Positions 36,227 to 46,349 of a stretch of 64,000 bases of DNA are shown one piece after another. Both the position numbers and the translations under genes were made by a program. Every line of letters begins with the position of its first letter. Positions within the stretch are counted from its first letter, which is position 1. The notes under the pieces are model-generated. The model was not told the DNA's origin, ran no database searches, and worked only from the letters and a program-made list of their open reading frames with translations. The stretch is taken from assembly GCF_015706575.1 (NCBI RefSeq), contig NW_024037056.1, positions 13,157,176 to 13,221,175 on the forward strand, written 5' to 3'. This DNA is from Patiria miniata (taxonomy: Eukaryota; Echinodermata; Asteroidea; Valvatida; Asterinidae).

Positions 36227-37655
36227 TTATAGCCAAGGCCAGTTTGGACAACAGTTATTTTCAGCGCACTGATAAAAGTAAGGGCCGCAGTGTATGTCAC
36301 CCCGTACTAGAAAATAAAAATAAAAACTAATTATTTCTTTAACAAAATACAATTTCAGGGCACATCGATCCCAATGACAAATACTCTCACCCATTAGGTC
36401 TACATATGTCTCTTATTTCAACCCAAATTAACTTTTTCCCCAGTTTAGAAACAAACATAATTGGACAGTCCTGGCATTATTCCGGGACATCCACTCCCCA
36501 TCCCCCGCGACGAACGTCTTTTGGGCTAAATTTTCTTTTGTTGTTCTGCTTCTTGTGTTTTGGGCTGTGTGTTGCTATGGAGAGTACCCCTTGGCCCCCA
36601 CCCCACTTTGCACAGCCTATAATTAGGAGATGGCTTGGCCAGATGATTAACCCCTCCCTTCAATTCTCTATCAGCCACAGACAAAATGAGGTTAACATCC
36701 AACTTTTAATAACATTGAATCGCAAGGGCAATGTGAACTTTTGAAACTTTTGCACATGAGATAAAAATGAATTGTCGTTCAACAGAATCAGGTTGACCAT
36801 TCAACCCAACTACAAACAATATAGTCAGAGTATTACACATACCTTGACGTTCTCCACTGACTGCATATTGGTCAGAATCGCCATCACTCCGTCCTATGAA
36901 AAAAAAACCTACAAAACGGCACAAAAAAATGATTGTTTATGAATTATGACCTATCAGCTTCTTGCCACTTACCTCCATTTGAATTATTATTATTTGAACT
37001 TTCATATACTGTCCTATCGCTTTAAATGAGTACAGAGAACTTAAACTGCTGTTTTTGGAATCTCCAATGCAAAACAGAATAAATTACGTTTTGATGTGTA
37101 AGGTATTCCTAATGTAATAAATAATAATAATATCGGAGTCTTATATAGCGCACGTTTCTACTAACTATTAGGTACTCAAGGCGCTGGAGATATGTCTGTT
37201 ATTAAAGAAAGGTAAATAAAGTATATGAGAAATATGAGACCCATTATGTAGCACCTTATAAGGGTTTACAAGGTACTGCGGCGCATATTGCAGCCACTGC
37301 CAGAAACACCGGGGCAAACCCCTTCTCTAAGCGACAAGTGTTACTGGGTTCTTTAACGTGCATTACACAACACACGGGACCTACGGCTTTACGTCCCATC
37401 CGAAGGACGAAGCAATAATGGTAAAGTGCCTTGCTTAAAAGTACAAGCACCATGTTCCCACGGTCAGGATTCGAACCCATGTACCACGGCACACGAGTCG
37501 AACACCCTAACCATTGGACCACAGCACCCCATCATAAGACCTATATATATGTCGCGTGTGTCGTTATATTTACCTTGCAGACTAGCTGCTTCACTAGTCA
37601 TCACAGTACTAGCAATCAAGCCGATTATCAGAAGAGTGACCAGTAACATCTTCAT
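36227..37655 (-). CDS. secreted cysteine-rich peptide precursor, paralogue 1
   Basis: Coding exons 37574-37655, 36843-36893 and 36227-36306, phases 1 and 1, AG/GT borders, 70 residues, stop TAA. Residues 1 to ~24 are a strong signal peptide (MKMLLVTLLIIGLIASTVMT). Residues ~25-46 form an acidic pro-region (GRSDGDSDQYAVSGERQVR). RQVR (43-46) is a minimal furin-type R-x-x-R site whose last residues come from the exon 2/3 junction. The predicted mature peptide is residues 47-70, with Cys 51, 58, 63 and 64 (C-x6-C-x4-CC), aromatic-rich, with no Lys or Arg and net acidic; it ends PNWPWL. Two disulfides are likely. Upstream is a non-coding exon (38289 to ~38358) and a second 5' UTR piece (37656-37703). 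The paralogue at 44094-44725 keeps signal, pro-region, RQVR and cysteines, which supports a real gene. I recognise no family; antimicrobial, toxin-like or signalling peptide are all possible. Confidence 0.82.
37108..37535 (-). mobile_element. tRNA-derived SINE in intron 1-2 of peptide gene 1
   Basis: On the - strand the head GCTGTGGTCCAATGGTTAGG (A-box) and ATGGGTTCGAATCCTGACCG (B-box) form a tRNA-like promoter at ~37440-37530. The element ends at 37108-37125 in an (ATT)n-like tail. The tail region (TATATAGCGCACGTTTC) resembles the LINE tail at 24660-24720, so that LINE type may have mobilised it. It is absent from the matching intron of paralogue 2. Confidence 0.78.
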
Positions 37656-38288
37656 TGTGAGTAGTGGGGAATTCAATGCCGTTCAAAGGAAATGTCTGTG
37701 GATCTGTCGCCAAAAGAGAAAAAGAACAATAGGAACGGGTCAAATTCGAATACCGATCTTATCCTTCACCAGCAACAAAACAATTGCTCACTATCTTCAG
37801 GGTGCATAACAACTTAACCTGTGGCAGTTTCAGCTCAGTGAGAAACATAAAACACATGTACCATACTTATAGGGTTTCATAACTGGATTCCGTTGCTAAA
37901 ACTTGCTAAAGCCCGGTTCAACATACTCCACGCGAATTCTAATGCGAAGCGAATTCGACGTCATGAAACATTCGCTCATGCGAAATTTGCACGAGTTGAA
38001 AATGTTCAACTTACGAATTCGCAGCGCGAATACTTGCCATTACGTCACAAATTCGCGTTCGCTTTCGCGCCGAGTATGAACCGGGCTTAACACAGTAAAA
38101 ACAAAGTGCGCTCAAGTCACGAAAGTATATATTGCAAAGGTTTTTCTATCGTTTCTAAACATGGTTTGAGCACACACAAAAAGGTCCGAGTGAAACGCTA
38201 CCTTTTCACCTATAAATTAAGCAGTCAAGAAAAAGGAACAACTATTATGTCATGTACACGTACATGAAAATAACGTTCGAATACTTAC

Positions 38289-38392
38289 GTATCTTCAGTG
38301 TACTTCTCTGTTCTTTGTATCAAGCAACGCTGTAGTATGCTTTCTGTTTGATGTCAGAGACAATAATTCTCTCAGTGACAGCAGTTTATATA
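38289..38392 (-). promoter_or_regulatory. promoter and 5' non-coding exon of peptide gene 1
   Basis: TATATAAA (- strand, 38385-38392) is a good TATA box, placing the start near 38358. The first exon ends with a GTAAGT donor (38283-38288). The intron's acceptor (GCGACAG|ATC) is at 37703/37704. The corresponding block at 45244-45364 is conserved. Confidence 0.65.
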
Positions 38393-38997
38393 TTTCCAAA
38401 CCGCTCTTGTGATCCAAACTCAACAGACCACCAAATTGCATCATCGTCTACCAAACCTGACTGTAGACGCTCATAATTATCTACAGATGTACAGACATGT
38501 CGCCCATCAAATCCAACCATGCATGTCCCTGACAGAGCCTTGTCAATATTGTCGTTGTGAAATTTGCATTCGTTGGCCATTCTCTGGAAAAGTCATTGCG
38601 TTTTTAATCGCGTGTTCTATGTTTCTTTTCATTATTGAGACCATTATCCACTCCAAAACCTAGTCGAAGTGGTCAGAAAGGTGTCAAGATCACAATAAGT
38701 GCCTACTTCATAATTCAGCGTGGTTTCTGTAGTCACATATACTGAAATGAAGTTGAGTACAAGCCGATGATCGGATGAGCGGAGGGGCAGGGTGAAAATG
38801 CGAGGCGTATAAATAAAGTTTACGGACGTTGATGTAATTCATAGAAATTGCTTTCCTTTTGCTGCCTTTGGTCAAATAATATAATACTTGATTTGATTTT
38901 CTTTAACTAATCAGATATCTCTAGAAAATAAGCAGAATCTGCGGGTGAGGTGTTATAAAACGAACACAACCTGCTTTGACAAGTGGTATATACTTGC

Positions 38998-39448
38998 AAA
39001 CATCGAAAAATAAAACTACCAAGTGTTTCGAAATACCTTACGAAGATGTTGGTAAATGACAGTCTAAAGCATCCTGTATAATAATGGCACCTGGTGTGAA
39101 GTCATTTTCAAGAAAAATGGTACTTTTGTATACATTTCCAACGTTAGTCGGCCGACCACCGTTGGAAAAACCTAATTACTATTTTTCAACCACTACTGCA
39201 AATTTACCATTTTTGTACCAGTCCAAATGTTGTTTGCTATTGGTTCCATGTTCATGAACGGGTGCACGCCAGCTAGACTGGTTCCCTTACCTTACAATTT
39301 TCCGGCATTTTTGATCCATTTCATCTTCAGTGGAGTCCGGGAACCAGACTACCTGAACATTTGTGTTTTTCTTGGTTTTTCCAGCATTTTCGAACGCAAA
39401 ACTTCAAACATGTCAGTGTAACAATATTTGATCTATTATACTAACCCC
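38998..39448 (-). mobile_element. 515-bp TTAA element, reverse copy
   Basis: CTTGCAAACATCGAAAAATA ... GTCGGCCGACCACCGTTGG ... GGTTCCCTTACCTTACAATT is the reverse complement of the element at 23637-24151, with moderate divergence and lost termini. Confidence 0.75.
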
Positions 39449-39574
39449 CATGTGAACTGCACATAATGTCTAGACTCAACAATAGAGTCAATATCGGTAG
39501 ACGTCAATATGGAGTTTGACGGAGCCTCTAACGTCCTTGGAGTTTATGCGATATAATTTTTCTCATCTAAAAAT

Positions 39575-40610
39575 AAATGTTTTATGGCTTTTTCGTCTCT
39601 CCATAGACACAATAAAATTCTGCTCCGAGCTAACGAAAGAATGGTTTGTGACTATTGTACACTGTAGGAATCATATATTTTCGGCAATAAAATAGAGGAA
39701 AATTGGTGAGGTACGATTGCAACTTAGAAAATGGACTAGAATATTATGGTACTGAATGCTTCGAGTTCGATTGAGAAAATAAAATCGAACACATAACTCC
39801 GTGGATCACAGTTTTACTGTACTGGCCCCGTGTAAAAGCAGTCTATGTTGATAACGCCTCACCAACACATTCTGTGCTTATTTTGTAGAGATATGTCTGT
39901 TTAATTCAACAAAATCCAATTTAAGTATTATATTATTTGACCAAAGGCAATAAAAGGAAAATGTCTTCTTTGAAAATAAGAATTGCATGCATCAATGTTC
40001 ATAAATTTCATTTATATGCCACGCAATTTCACCCTTCCCTCTCGCATCATATACTGAACTTCCTCTCAGTATTTTGTACACTTTAATTAATACAAACCAC
40101 GCTAAAGTAGGCACTTTTTATTTTGACACCTTTCCGACTACGTCGGGGCATGGTCGGGGATTGTCACTTAAATTTGCCCGAGGGGTGGGGATTTTGTCAC
40201 TTCAAAAGTGACAATCCCGACGTCTTGGGTGGGGCAGCCAGGGGGGTGGAGGGGTGGGGGAAACAATATTGATAGGCGCATAAGTTTCATGAAATTACAA
40301 TTGAATGCAGGCGAAGTTTGCACTATCAAGTTAAGCCAATACAGGTTTCCACGACGGTGGGCGTAGGGGAGATGATAACCGGTATATTCCAAATGATCTC
40401 GCGCATTCTCGCTTGTGCGTCATCACGTGACTTGTCAACGGTCGGATGTCGTATAATGGCGGCAAGCTTATTTTCACAACCTTGTATTACGCGTGCAAGA
40501 CGTAAACACAGACAGCCCGGTATGTCACGAACTTGGTCGGGAATGTTTGGCCCGTGGTCTAGGGACGGTGACTCCATCAGCAAAGTGTGATGTGATGACT
40601 TGCCGTCGAT
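39575..40610. repeat. segmental duplication, distal block of unit 1
   Basis: The block from TTTTATGGCTTTTTCGTCTC to GTGATGTGATGACTTG is repeated at 46350-47380 with very few differences. It contains the candidate promoter/first-exon block at 40310-40590. Confidence 0.9.
40310..40590 (+). promoter_or_regulatory. candidate promoter and short first exon, copy 1
   Basis: CATCACGTGACTTG (an E-box in TCACGTGA) precedes ATAATGGCGGCAAG, which matches the YY1-type AANATGGCGGC motif common at animal start sites. The ATG at 40456 opens a 44-codon frame (MAASLFSQPCITRARRKHRQ...) ending at 40590; CCCG|GTATGT within it could be a donor. The same frame survives in the copy at 47225-47359. The basic N-terminus resembles a mitochondrial presequence. 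No downstream exon is identified, so this may be a promoter duplicated without its gene. Confidence 0.35.
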
Positions 40611-40619
40611 ACAGAACGG

Positions 40620-40995
40620 TTATCGCACAAAGTTGACTGAACGTGACGTCTCTTCACAGTTCGCCAAACTCAATTAAACCGGTGCTTCTGTCTGTATAAC
40701 ATAACTGCATGCAAACAAATCCTTAAGGTCGAGACCAGTAAATCGGTCCGAAATTGCCTGCGCCGGCCAAATCACGATATGCATGCCCTCAAAATCTCCA
40801 GTATTTGAGCATGCTATGGGTCATGAACTTGAGGGTTTGTAAAAAATATGGGTGGAAGCCGTGCACAGGACTGTGAGCTTGTAGTTCCGTTCAATTTGGA
40901 TGAAATTGGGGCAAATTTTGCAATGGAATGTAGGCATCGTTTTTCAACATGGCGATGGGCTTCAGGACTATTTTCAGGGTGATCATCTTCGGATG
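40620..40995. other. spacer, nothing recognised
   Basis: Between the duplicated promoter block and the next MITE I see no gene, clear repeat or RNA. Confidence 0.4.
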
Positions 40996-40999
40996 GAAA

Positions 41000-41302
41000 T
41001 TTCTCAAATTTTGGTCTCCCAAAAAGTGGGTCCAAAAATTACGGCGTGGGGTTCGGGGCCCGCTTAAGGACCCCGAGTTTTTTGGGGGTTTTTGATTCTA
41101 GATGCTCTGTGGTGCGATCTGAGGCAATTTCTGACCACTTTGACAAATTTTTGGATGGAAAAATGGTGGTGTACGCAGTGCCTGCCTTTATTGCGACGTC
41201 ACTAAAAAAAATATTAAAAAAAATATACAAAAATTGGTTCGGTTCTTTTTTTGGGGCGGGGCCATGTCCCCCGTTGGCCCCCCTCACTGGATCCGCCCTT
41301 TT
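41000..41302. mobile_element. AAGGGCGGATC-family MITE, degraded copy
   Basis: It has ATTACGGCGTGGGGTTCGGG, GATGCTCTGTGGTGCGATCT, CCTGCCTTTATTGCGACGTC and the right end TGGATCCGCCCTTT. The left terminus is not found. The right flank resembles that of the copy ending at 34715. Confidence 0.7.
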
Positions 41303-41317
41303 TGTAACCCTTTTGTC

Positions 41318-41670
41318 CTAGGTCCACGAAAACACCCATTCTGGAATTTGTATTCCTGTGGAGACATTTCTTTGTTCTCGTGTAGTAAAGTTTTCGAGTG
41401 TGAAATTGAAGTTTCAAAATGCTCTTATTTTAACCAGAATTAATTTCCTGGGCTGAAATTTGGACTAAATATCCCTTTTCTAAAACTCTTCCATTTGCGA
41501 CGATCAACCTACCTTGGAAATTCCTAGTTTTTGAGTAAAATCCATATATCTATTTCGTGAAATAGACGTGAAATTCTTGTGGAGACGTATTCATCTATAG
41601 AAAAAATGTTCTTCTGGAGACGTATACAATCTTTTGTTCCCTATTGTGTTCATGTCTCCGTAAGGTAGTA
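41318..41670 (+). repeat. dispersed ~290-bp repeat, copy 2
   Basis: GGAGACATTTCTTTGTTCTC ... GGAAATTCCTAGTTTTTGAG ... CATGTCTCC is the same family as 22176-22470 (reversed) and 45605-45925. Confidence 0.7.
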
Positions 41671-41682
41671 AATTCCAGCACA

Positions 41683-41732
41683 TACTCACACACACACACA
41701 CACCCACCCACCCACCCACACACACACACAGA
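41683..41732. repeat. CA-rich microsatellite
   Basis: (CA)n with CCCA interruptions; a shorter (CA)n lies at about 42036-42056. Confidence 0.85.
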
Positions 41733-43824
41733 CTTGTTTCACATACCTAGTGTGGACTTTCCTTTCTTTTCGTGTAGTTAAGGAACACCAGTGGAAAAAC
41801 TCATTTTTCTCAAACTGTGAAAACTCTTACAACCCATTTTTTTTTCAATGATTCCCTTTAGTGTTTCTCTTCATTCTGCTACAGATAAACCTAACCCAAA
41901 AATGCCTCTAAACCTGTTTTCCAGAAATGGGGAAACACTGTGTGGACGTGGGCAAGTCCACACTTCGTCGCTGCTACCTACATTATGTGGACGTCTTTTG
42001 TTCGGAAGTCCACACTGCGTATGTAAGACAAGCTCACCCACACACACACACACACACCTGGCTACGCCACTGTACTGCTAAAAGAAACAGAAACCAGAAA
42101 CAGATTTTTTTTTCACAAGACAGCGCGCAAAATAAGGATGTGCCCCCCCCCCCCAAAAAAACCCCACCCCAAACAAACAAACAAACACACCTTCACCCCC
42201 ACCCACAAATTCTGGAACAGTACCTCACAAAACAAAACTCCATGAACAGAACTGAAACACTATAGTGAACACTAGACAAGAAACATACATGGGGTTATAT
42301 AAGCAGTGTTTATTATTTTGTGAAGTTCTCAAGTTTGTGTAAGTCTTAAACTACTCCTAGCGTTCGAAAAAAAACCCATTTTAATAGGTAGTTTAGCGCC
42401 CTCTATGGCAATCCAGAATAAATACCTTTTGCAAAATGGCCTCCGGCTTTCGGTTTAATAATGTTGTTCGTAAATGATATGACTGTTTTCTTGTACTTCG
42501 GTATTCATGCATACATTTTATAGGACCCCCTCTATGACGCAGTTTCGTACACAGAATAAACGAAGAAACATAGAAACCTGGGCCCTGGATACTGACAAAG
42601 AAAAAAAAAAATGTGTAGTATTTTTCAACTCGATAAATCGTCCTCAAAGTCCTTTGGTCTGACAAAACTTTTGCATTCATGCACACATAAAATGACGCAG
42701 TGACATCACACTGACTCCTACGAGTTTTTATCAAAAATTCTCCGACATCGATATGTTAAAATTAATCAGCATTTTCATGTGCGTTTTCTTTTTTTCACAG
42801 CTTGGTGTTTTGATTTGTTATGTTTTGATCAAGAGGATGTTCTCAAAGATGCTTGAATTTTAATAAGGTTATATTTGCCAGCCACCATGAAAACCACATG
42901 TGTCAATTAATGTACTTGATTAGATGCTAGAAAATTTTGGGCCCTCCTTCTCAGAGACACTGCTCTTTCAACCCTATGAAAGAAAAGAAAGAAAATTCAA
43001 CAGTTGTTTTAGTTCACTAGGAACCCCAGTTATAAATGGTTCGTTTTCGTAATGTTCAATGTTGTTACTAAAATGGAATTTAGGTTGCAATCTGAGTATC
43101 TACAAACATAAATATACTAAAATGCCATCGGTTATCACAAAGGAAATCTACGGCAAAAGACTTCAATCAAAGTTTGGCTTGACGCCGGGGATTTTTTTTC
43201 CTGTGAGATGAAGACGCAGATGAGAAGTCAGAGATACTTTGGGAGAGATTAGTCTTGCTTGGCCCAGACGTCAGTGATCGAAAGCGATGGTTGCATTGAT
43301 GTAGAGCGCCCTTGCAATCTATTTTCTTTAACTTTCTCGCACTAACGTCTTGGGAATCTTGCAGCAATGGAGGCGTGGCCGTCTAAAATGTAGATTATCG
43401 TCCCATTGGTGTAAATATTATTATAACACCTCACCCACAGATTCTGTGTCTTGATTGGCCGAGAGTGAGTCACATGTTACTTTCTAATTTTGCTATCTTT
43501 CTGTGCACGGCCAAAAGTACTATACTCGTAGCAACCAAAGTACTATACCATTGGCAACCAAAGTACTATTTCCACGGCGCGGTATTTGTGTGCAAATGGA
43601 TGCTTGTGTGCGCGTTGCGCGTTGCGCGTTGCGCGTAGCGCGTATTGTTCCAAAGAGAGCGCGCCGCAGACTTGGATTCAAACATTTCGTGAAGGGGTAG
43701 TTTGGAAGAGAGAAATACATTTTCCACCAATTTTGTATTGAAATTGAAGTTTATTTCAACTGTGTTCAGATTTAAATAATTTAAAATATTAAAATCAAGC
43801 AGAATCTGTGGGTGAAGTGTTATA

Positions 43825-43992
43825 AAACAAATATTGAATGCTTTATCTCGTGGTGAAGTAAAACTAGCCTCCCTCGATGATCCATGGACCATTCTATTTT
43901 CCCTCGGCTTCGCCTCGGGAACATAGAATGTCCATGGATCACCTCGGGAGGCTAGTTTTACTACACCACTCGAAGCATTCAATATTTGTATA
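43825..43992. repeat. long imperfect palindrome
   Basis: AATATTGAATGCTTTATCTC ... AGTAAAACTAGCCTCC is mirrored by GGAGGCTAGTTTTACTACAC ... GAAGCATTCAATATT, with the inner CCATGGACCATTCTAT/ATAGAATGTCCATGG also paired. The arms are about 70-75 bp. A foldback MITE or recombination-prone hairpin, inside unit 2 only. Confidence 0.75.
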
Positions 43993-44093
43993 CTAGCGTA
44001 TTAGGCCAAGACTGTAGGAGAACATTATAGAGTATATGGTGTGAAAACAAAATAAGATAATACTTGCCTCCTTGTTTATAATCTCCCTACGAC

Positions 44094-44725
44094 TCAAGGG
44101 TAAAACTCCCGCTTTAAACAACAGCCAGTGGGTTTATGTCTGCAGGGTTCAAATCTATAGGGGCAGACCATATTCCGTACTGCAGGGGGGGGGGAATAAA
44201 ATACTGATTATCCCTCGAATAAAATACAATTTGGCACATGGATCCCAATGACAAGTACTCTCTCCCCTTACATTCGGGATGTTTATCCATGAGATAAAAT
44301 TGAATTTTCCTAATCGGCAGAATCGGGTCGAACATTCAACCCAACTACGGACAATAGTGGTACCTGAATATACATACCTTGACGTTCTCCACTGACTGCA
44401 TGTTGGCCAGAATCACTATCACTCCGTCCTACGAAAAACACAAAACGGCACCAAAAAATGATTGTTTGTTTATGAATTACGACTTTCTTATTGTGTTATC
44501 GCACATGTTTTGCACTTTCTTATTGTGTTATTGCTGTTAACGAGGAGTAGGCCTACAGAGAACTGAAATACTGTTTTGTAATGTGTAAGGTATTCCTTTG
44601 TCTCACTCATAAACAAGACCTATGTCGCGTGTCGTTTTACCTTTCAGACCAGCTGTTTCACTAGTCATCACAGTACTAACAATCAAGCCGATTATCAGAA
44701 GATAACTGATCAGGAACACCTTCAT
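44094..44725 (-). CDS. secreted cysteine-rich peptide precursor, paralogue 2
   Basis: Coding exons 44641-44725, 44378-44428 and 44094-44179, phases 1 and 1, 73 residues, stop TGA. The signal peptide begins MKVFLISYLLIIGLIVSTVM; the pro-region is GRSDSDSGQHAVSGERQVR with RQVR at 44-47. The predicted mature peptide, 48-73, has Cys 51, 58, 64 and 65 (C-x6-C-x5-CC; core CPYRFEPC). Unlike paralogue 1 it is basic (three Arg, two Lys, one His, two Glu). Exon 2 differs from paralogue 1 at only four residues, whereas the mature part shares little beyond the cysteines and a few Pro/Tyr/Phe, as if the peptide changed under selection. The 5' non-coding exon (45244 to ~45330) and acceptor at 44773/44774 match gene 1. 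No break is seen. Function unknown. Confidence 0.82.
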
Positions 44726-45243
44726 TGTGTGTAGCGGGTAATTCGATGTCGTTCAATGGAAATGTCCGTGGATCTGCCCCAAAAGAGAAAAAGAAGTACT
44801 GTTCTTTCAAAGATTGCTATACTGGAACGGGTCAAATTCGAATGCCGATCTTAGCTACGAAGACTGGTACCAAGAGTTGAAGATGATGGCTTGAGAATTA
44901 AGTATGGGTATGAAATACGTATGGGTATGCCACAAAACGTCCGTCGCGTCTGATGTAAACAACCGGGTTTTTTTTTCAAGGGAACGGTAAGATATTCGGT
45001 TTGTTTTCTTTCAACCAGACCTTTGAAATAGTAAACAATCCAAAACATGACGGATTTCAGACCGTAATTAAGATTTCAGACCCTTTAATTGCGCTCAAGT
45101 CATGGAAGTAGTTTCTAAACACGGATTCGCAAAAGGGTCACAAGTATAAACGCTACCTTGTCAACCATCAGTTCAACTGTAAAAAAAAAAAAAAATAACA
45201 TATGTCATGTACACGTACAACAAAATAACGTACGAATACTTAC

Positions 45244-45364
45244 GTATATCTGTAGTGTACTTTTCTGTTGTTTGAATATATATCAAGCGACGCTCAAGTG
45301 ATGTGATGTTTTGTGGTTGATGTCAGAGACTAATTCTCTCAATGATAGCACGGAAATTTGTATA
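45244..45364 (-). promoter_or_regulatory. promoter and 5' non-coding exon of peptide gene 2
   Basis: TATACAAA (- strand, 45357-45364) is a weaker TATA box than in gene 1. GATGTCAGAGAC-like and ATTCTCTCA blocks are conserved between the two. The exon ends at a GTAAGT donor (45238-45243). Confidence 0.55.
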
Positions 45365-45604
45365 CTTCACCAAACCGCTTGTGTAATACAAACTCAAAAG
45401 ACCACCAAATTATATGATCGTATACCAAACCTGATGCTAGACGAGTACAGAAGTTAGTGTCGCCCATCAAATCCAACCATGCATGTCCCTCACGGATCTT
45501 TGTCAATTGTCGTTGTAATATGAATTCGTTGTTCATTCTCACTGGAAAGTCATTGCGTTTTATGTCGCGTGTCCTATGTTTTGATGTGGTCAAAAAGTTG
45601 TCAA

Positions 45605-45925
45605 GATCACCAAGACCGAAATGTGTATCTTTGTAGAGACATCGCTTTGTTCTCGTGTACAAACAGGCTAGAGGGTCGAATGCTATTTCCAAAAACGCTC
45701 CTATTTGAACCAGAATTACTTTCCGGGGTCGAAATTCTGACCAAATATCCCTTACATAAAATACTTGAATTTGCGACGGATAAGTACACCTTCGAAATTC
45801 CTAGTTTTTGAGTACAATGTATTTCGTGAAATCCTCGTGGAGACCTATTCACCTTTAGAAATTTCCTTGTGGAGAATTTTACATGCTTTTGTTCCGTATT
45901 ATACCCAGGTCTCCATATGGTAGCG
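45605..45925 (+). repeat. dispersed ~290-bp repeat, copy 3
   Basis: GAGACATCGCTTTGTTCTCG ... GAAATTCCTAGTTTTTGAGT ... GGTCTCC; see 22176-22470 and 41318-41670. Confidence 0.7.
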
Positions 45926-45989
45926 GTGTTAGAATCAAAAGGGGTACATACCTATGTTCCCCAATACCTATGTTCCCCAAAATCCTACC

Positions 45990-46062
45990 CTATAACCCTA
46001 ACCCTAACCTTAACCCTAGCCCTAACCCTAACCCTAACCCTATAACCCTAATCCTAAGGATT
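45990..46062. repeat. interstitial telomere-like repeat
   Basis: (CCCTAA)n with degenerate units, about 70 bp, beside AATACCTATGTTCCCCAA repeats. It is bounded by ordinary DNA. Confidence 0.75.
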
Positions 46063-46077
46063 TCGGGGTACATCGGT

Positions 46078-46345
46078 ATTAACGGGGCAAATTCGAATAC
46101 CGATCTTATCCTTCACCAGCAACAACACACTTGCTCACTATCTTCAGGGTGCGTAACAACTTAACCTGTGGCAGTTTCAGCTCAGTGAGAAACAGAAAAC
46201 ACATGTACCATACTTATAGGGTTTCATAACTGGATTCCGTTGCTAAAACTTGCTAAAGCCCGGTTCAACATACTCCATGCGAATGCGAAGCGAATTCGAC
46301 GTCATGAAACATTCGCTGCGAAATTCGCCCGAGTTGAAATATGTT
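46078..46345. repeat. third remnant of the peptide-gene intron
   Basis: GGGGCAAATTCGAATACCGA ... GCCCGGTTCAACATACTCCA ... GACGTCATGAAACATTCGCT closely repeats 37735-38010, intron 1 of peptide gene 1. It joins directly to the copy of 39575-40610, so about 1.5 kb (38010-39575, with the promoter) is missing here. Confidence 0.85.
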
Positions 46346-46349
46346 CAAT

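Larger units (their letters stand above)
35045..38700. repeat. segmental duplication, unit 1
   Basis: The sequence from GGCTACGCCACTGTACTGCT (35050) to about 38700 is repeated at ~42055-45600 in the same orientation, about 7 kb away, with many small differences. It carries a whole Cys-rich peptide gene with its promoter. Matching landmarks include AAACTACTC/AGCGTTCG (35340, 42350), GAAGACGCAGATGAGA (36147, 43208) and the promoter blocks at 38290 and 45240. Confidence 0.88.
42055..45600. repeat. segmental duplication, unit 2
   Basis: Second copy of 35045-38700. It lacks the SINE of unit 1 and has extra sequence around 43380-43990. It carries peptide gene paralogue 2 with the same exon layout. 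Confidence 0.88.

Noticed and set aside
41848-42265. Frames around the CA repeat (77-112 codons)
   Set aside because: They are low-complexity His/Thr/Pro translations of the microsatellite and poly-C, with no counterpart in the duplicated unit 1.
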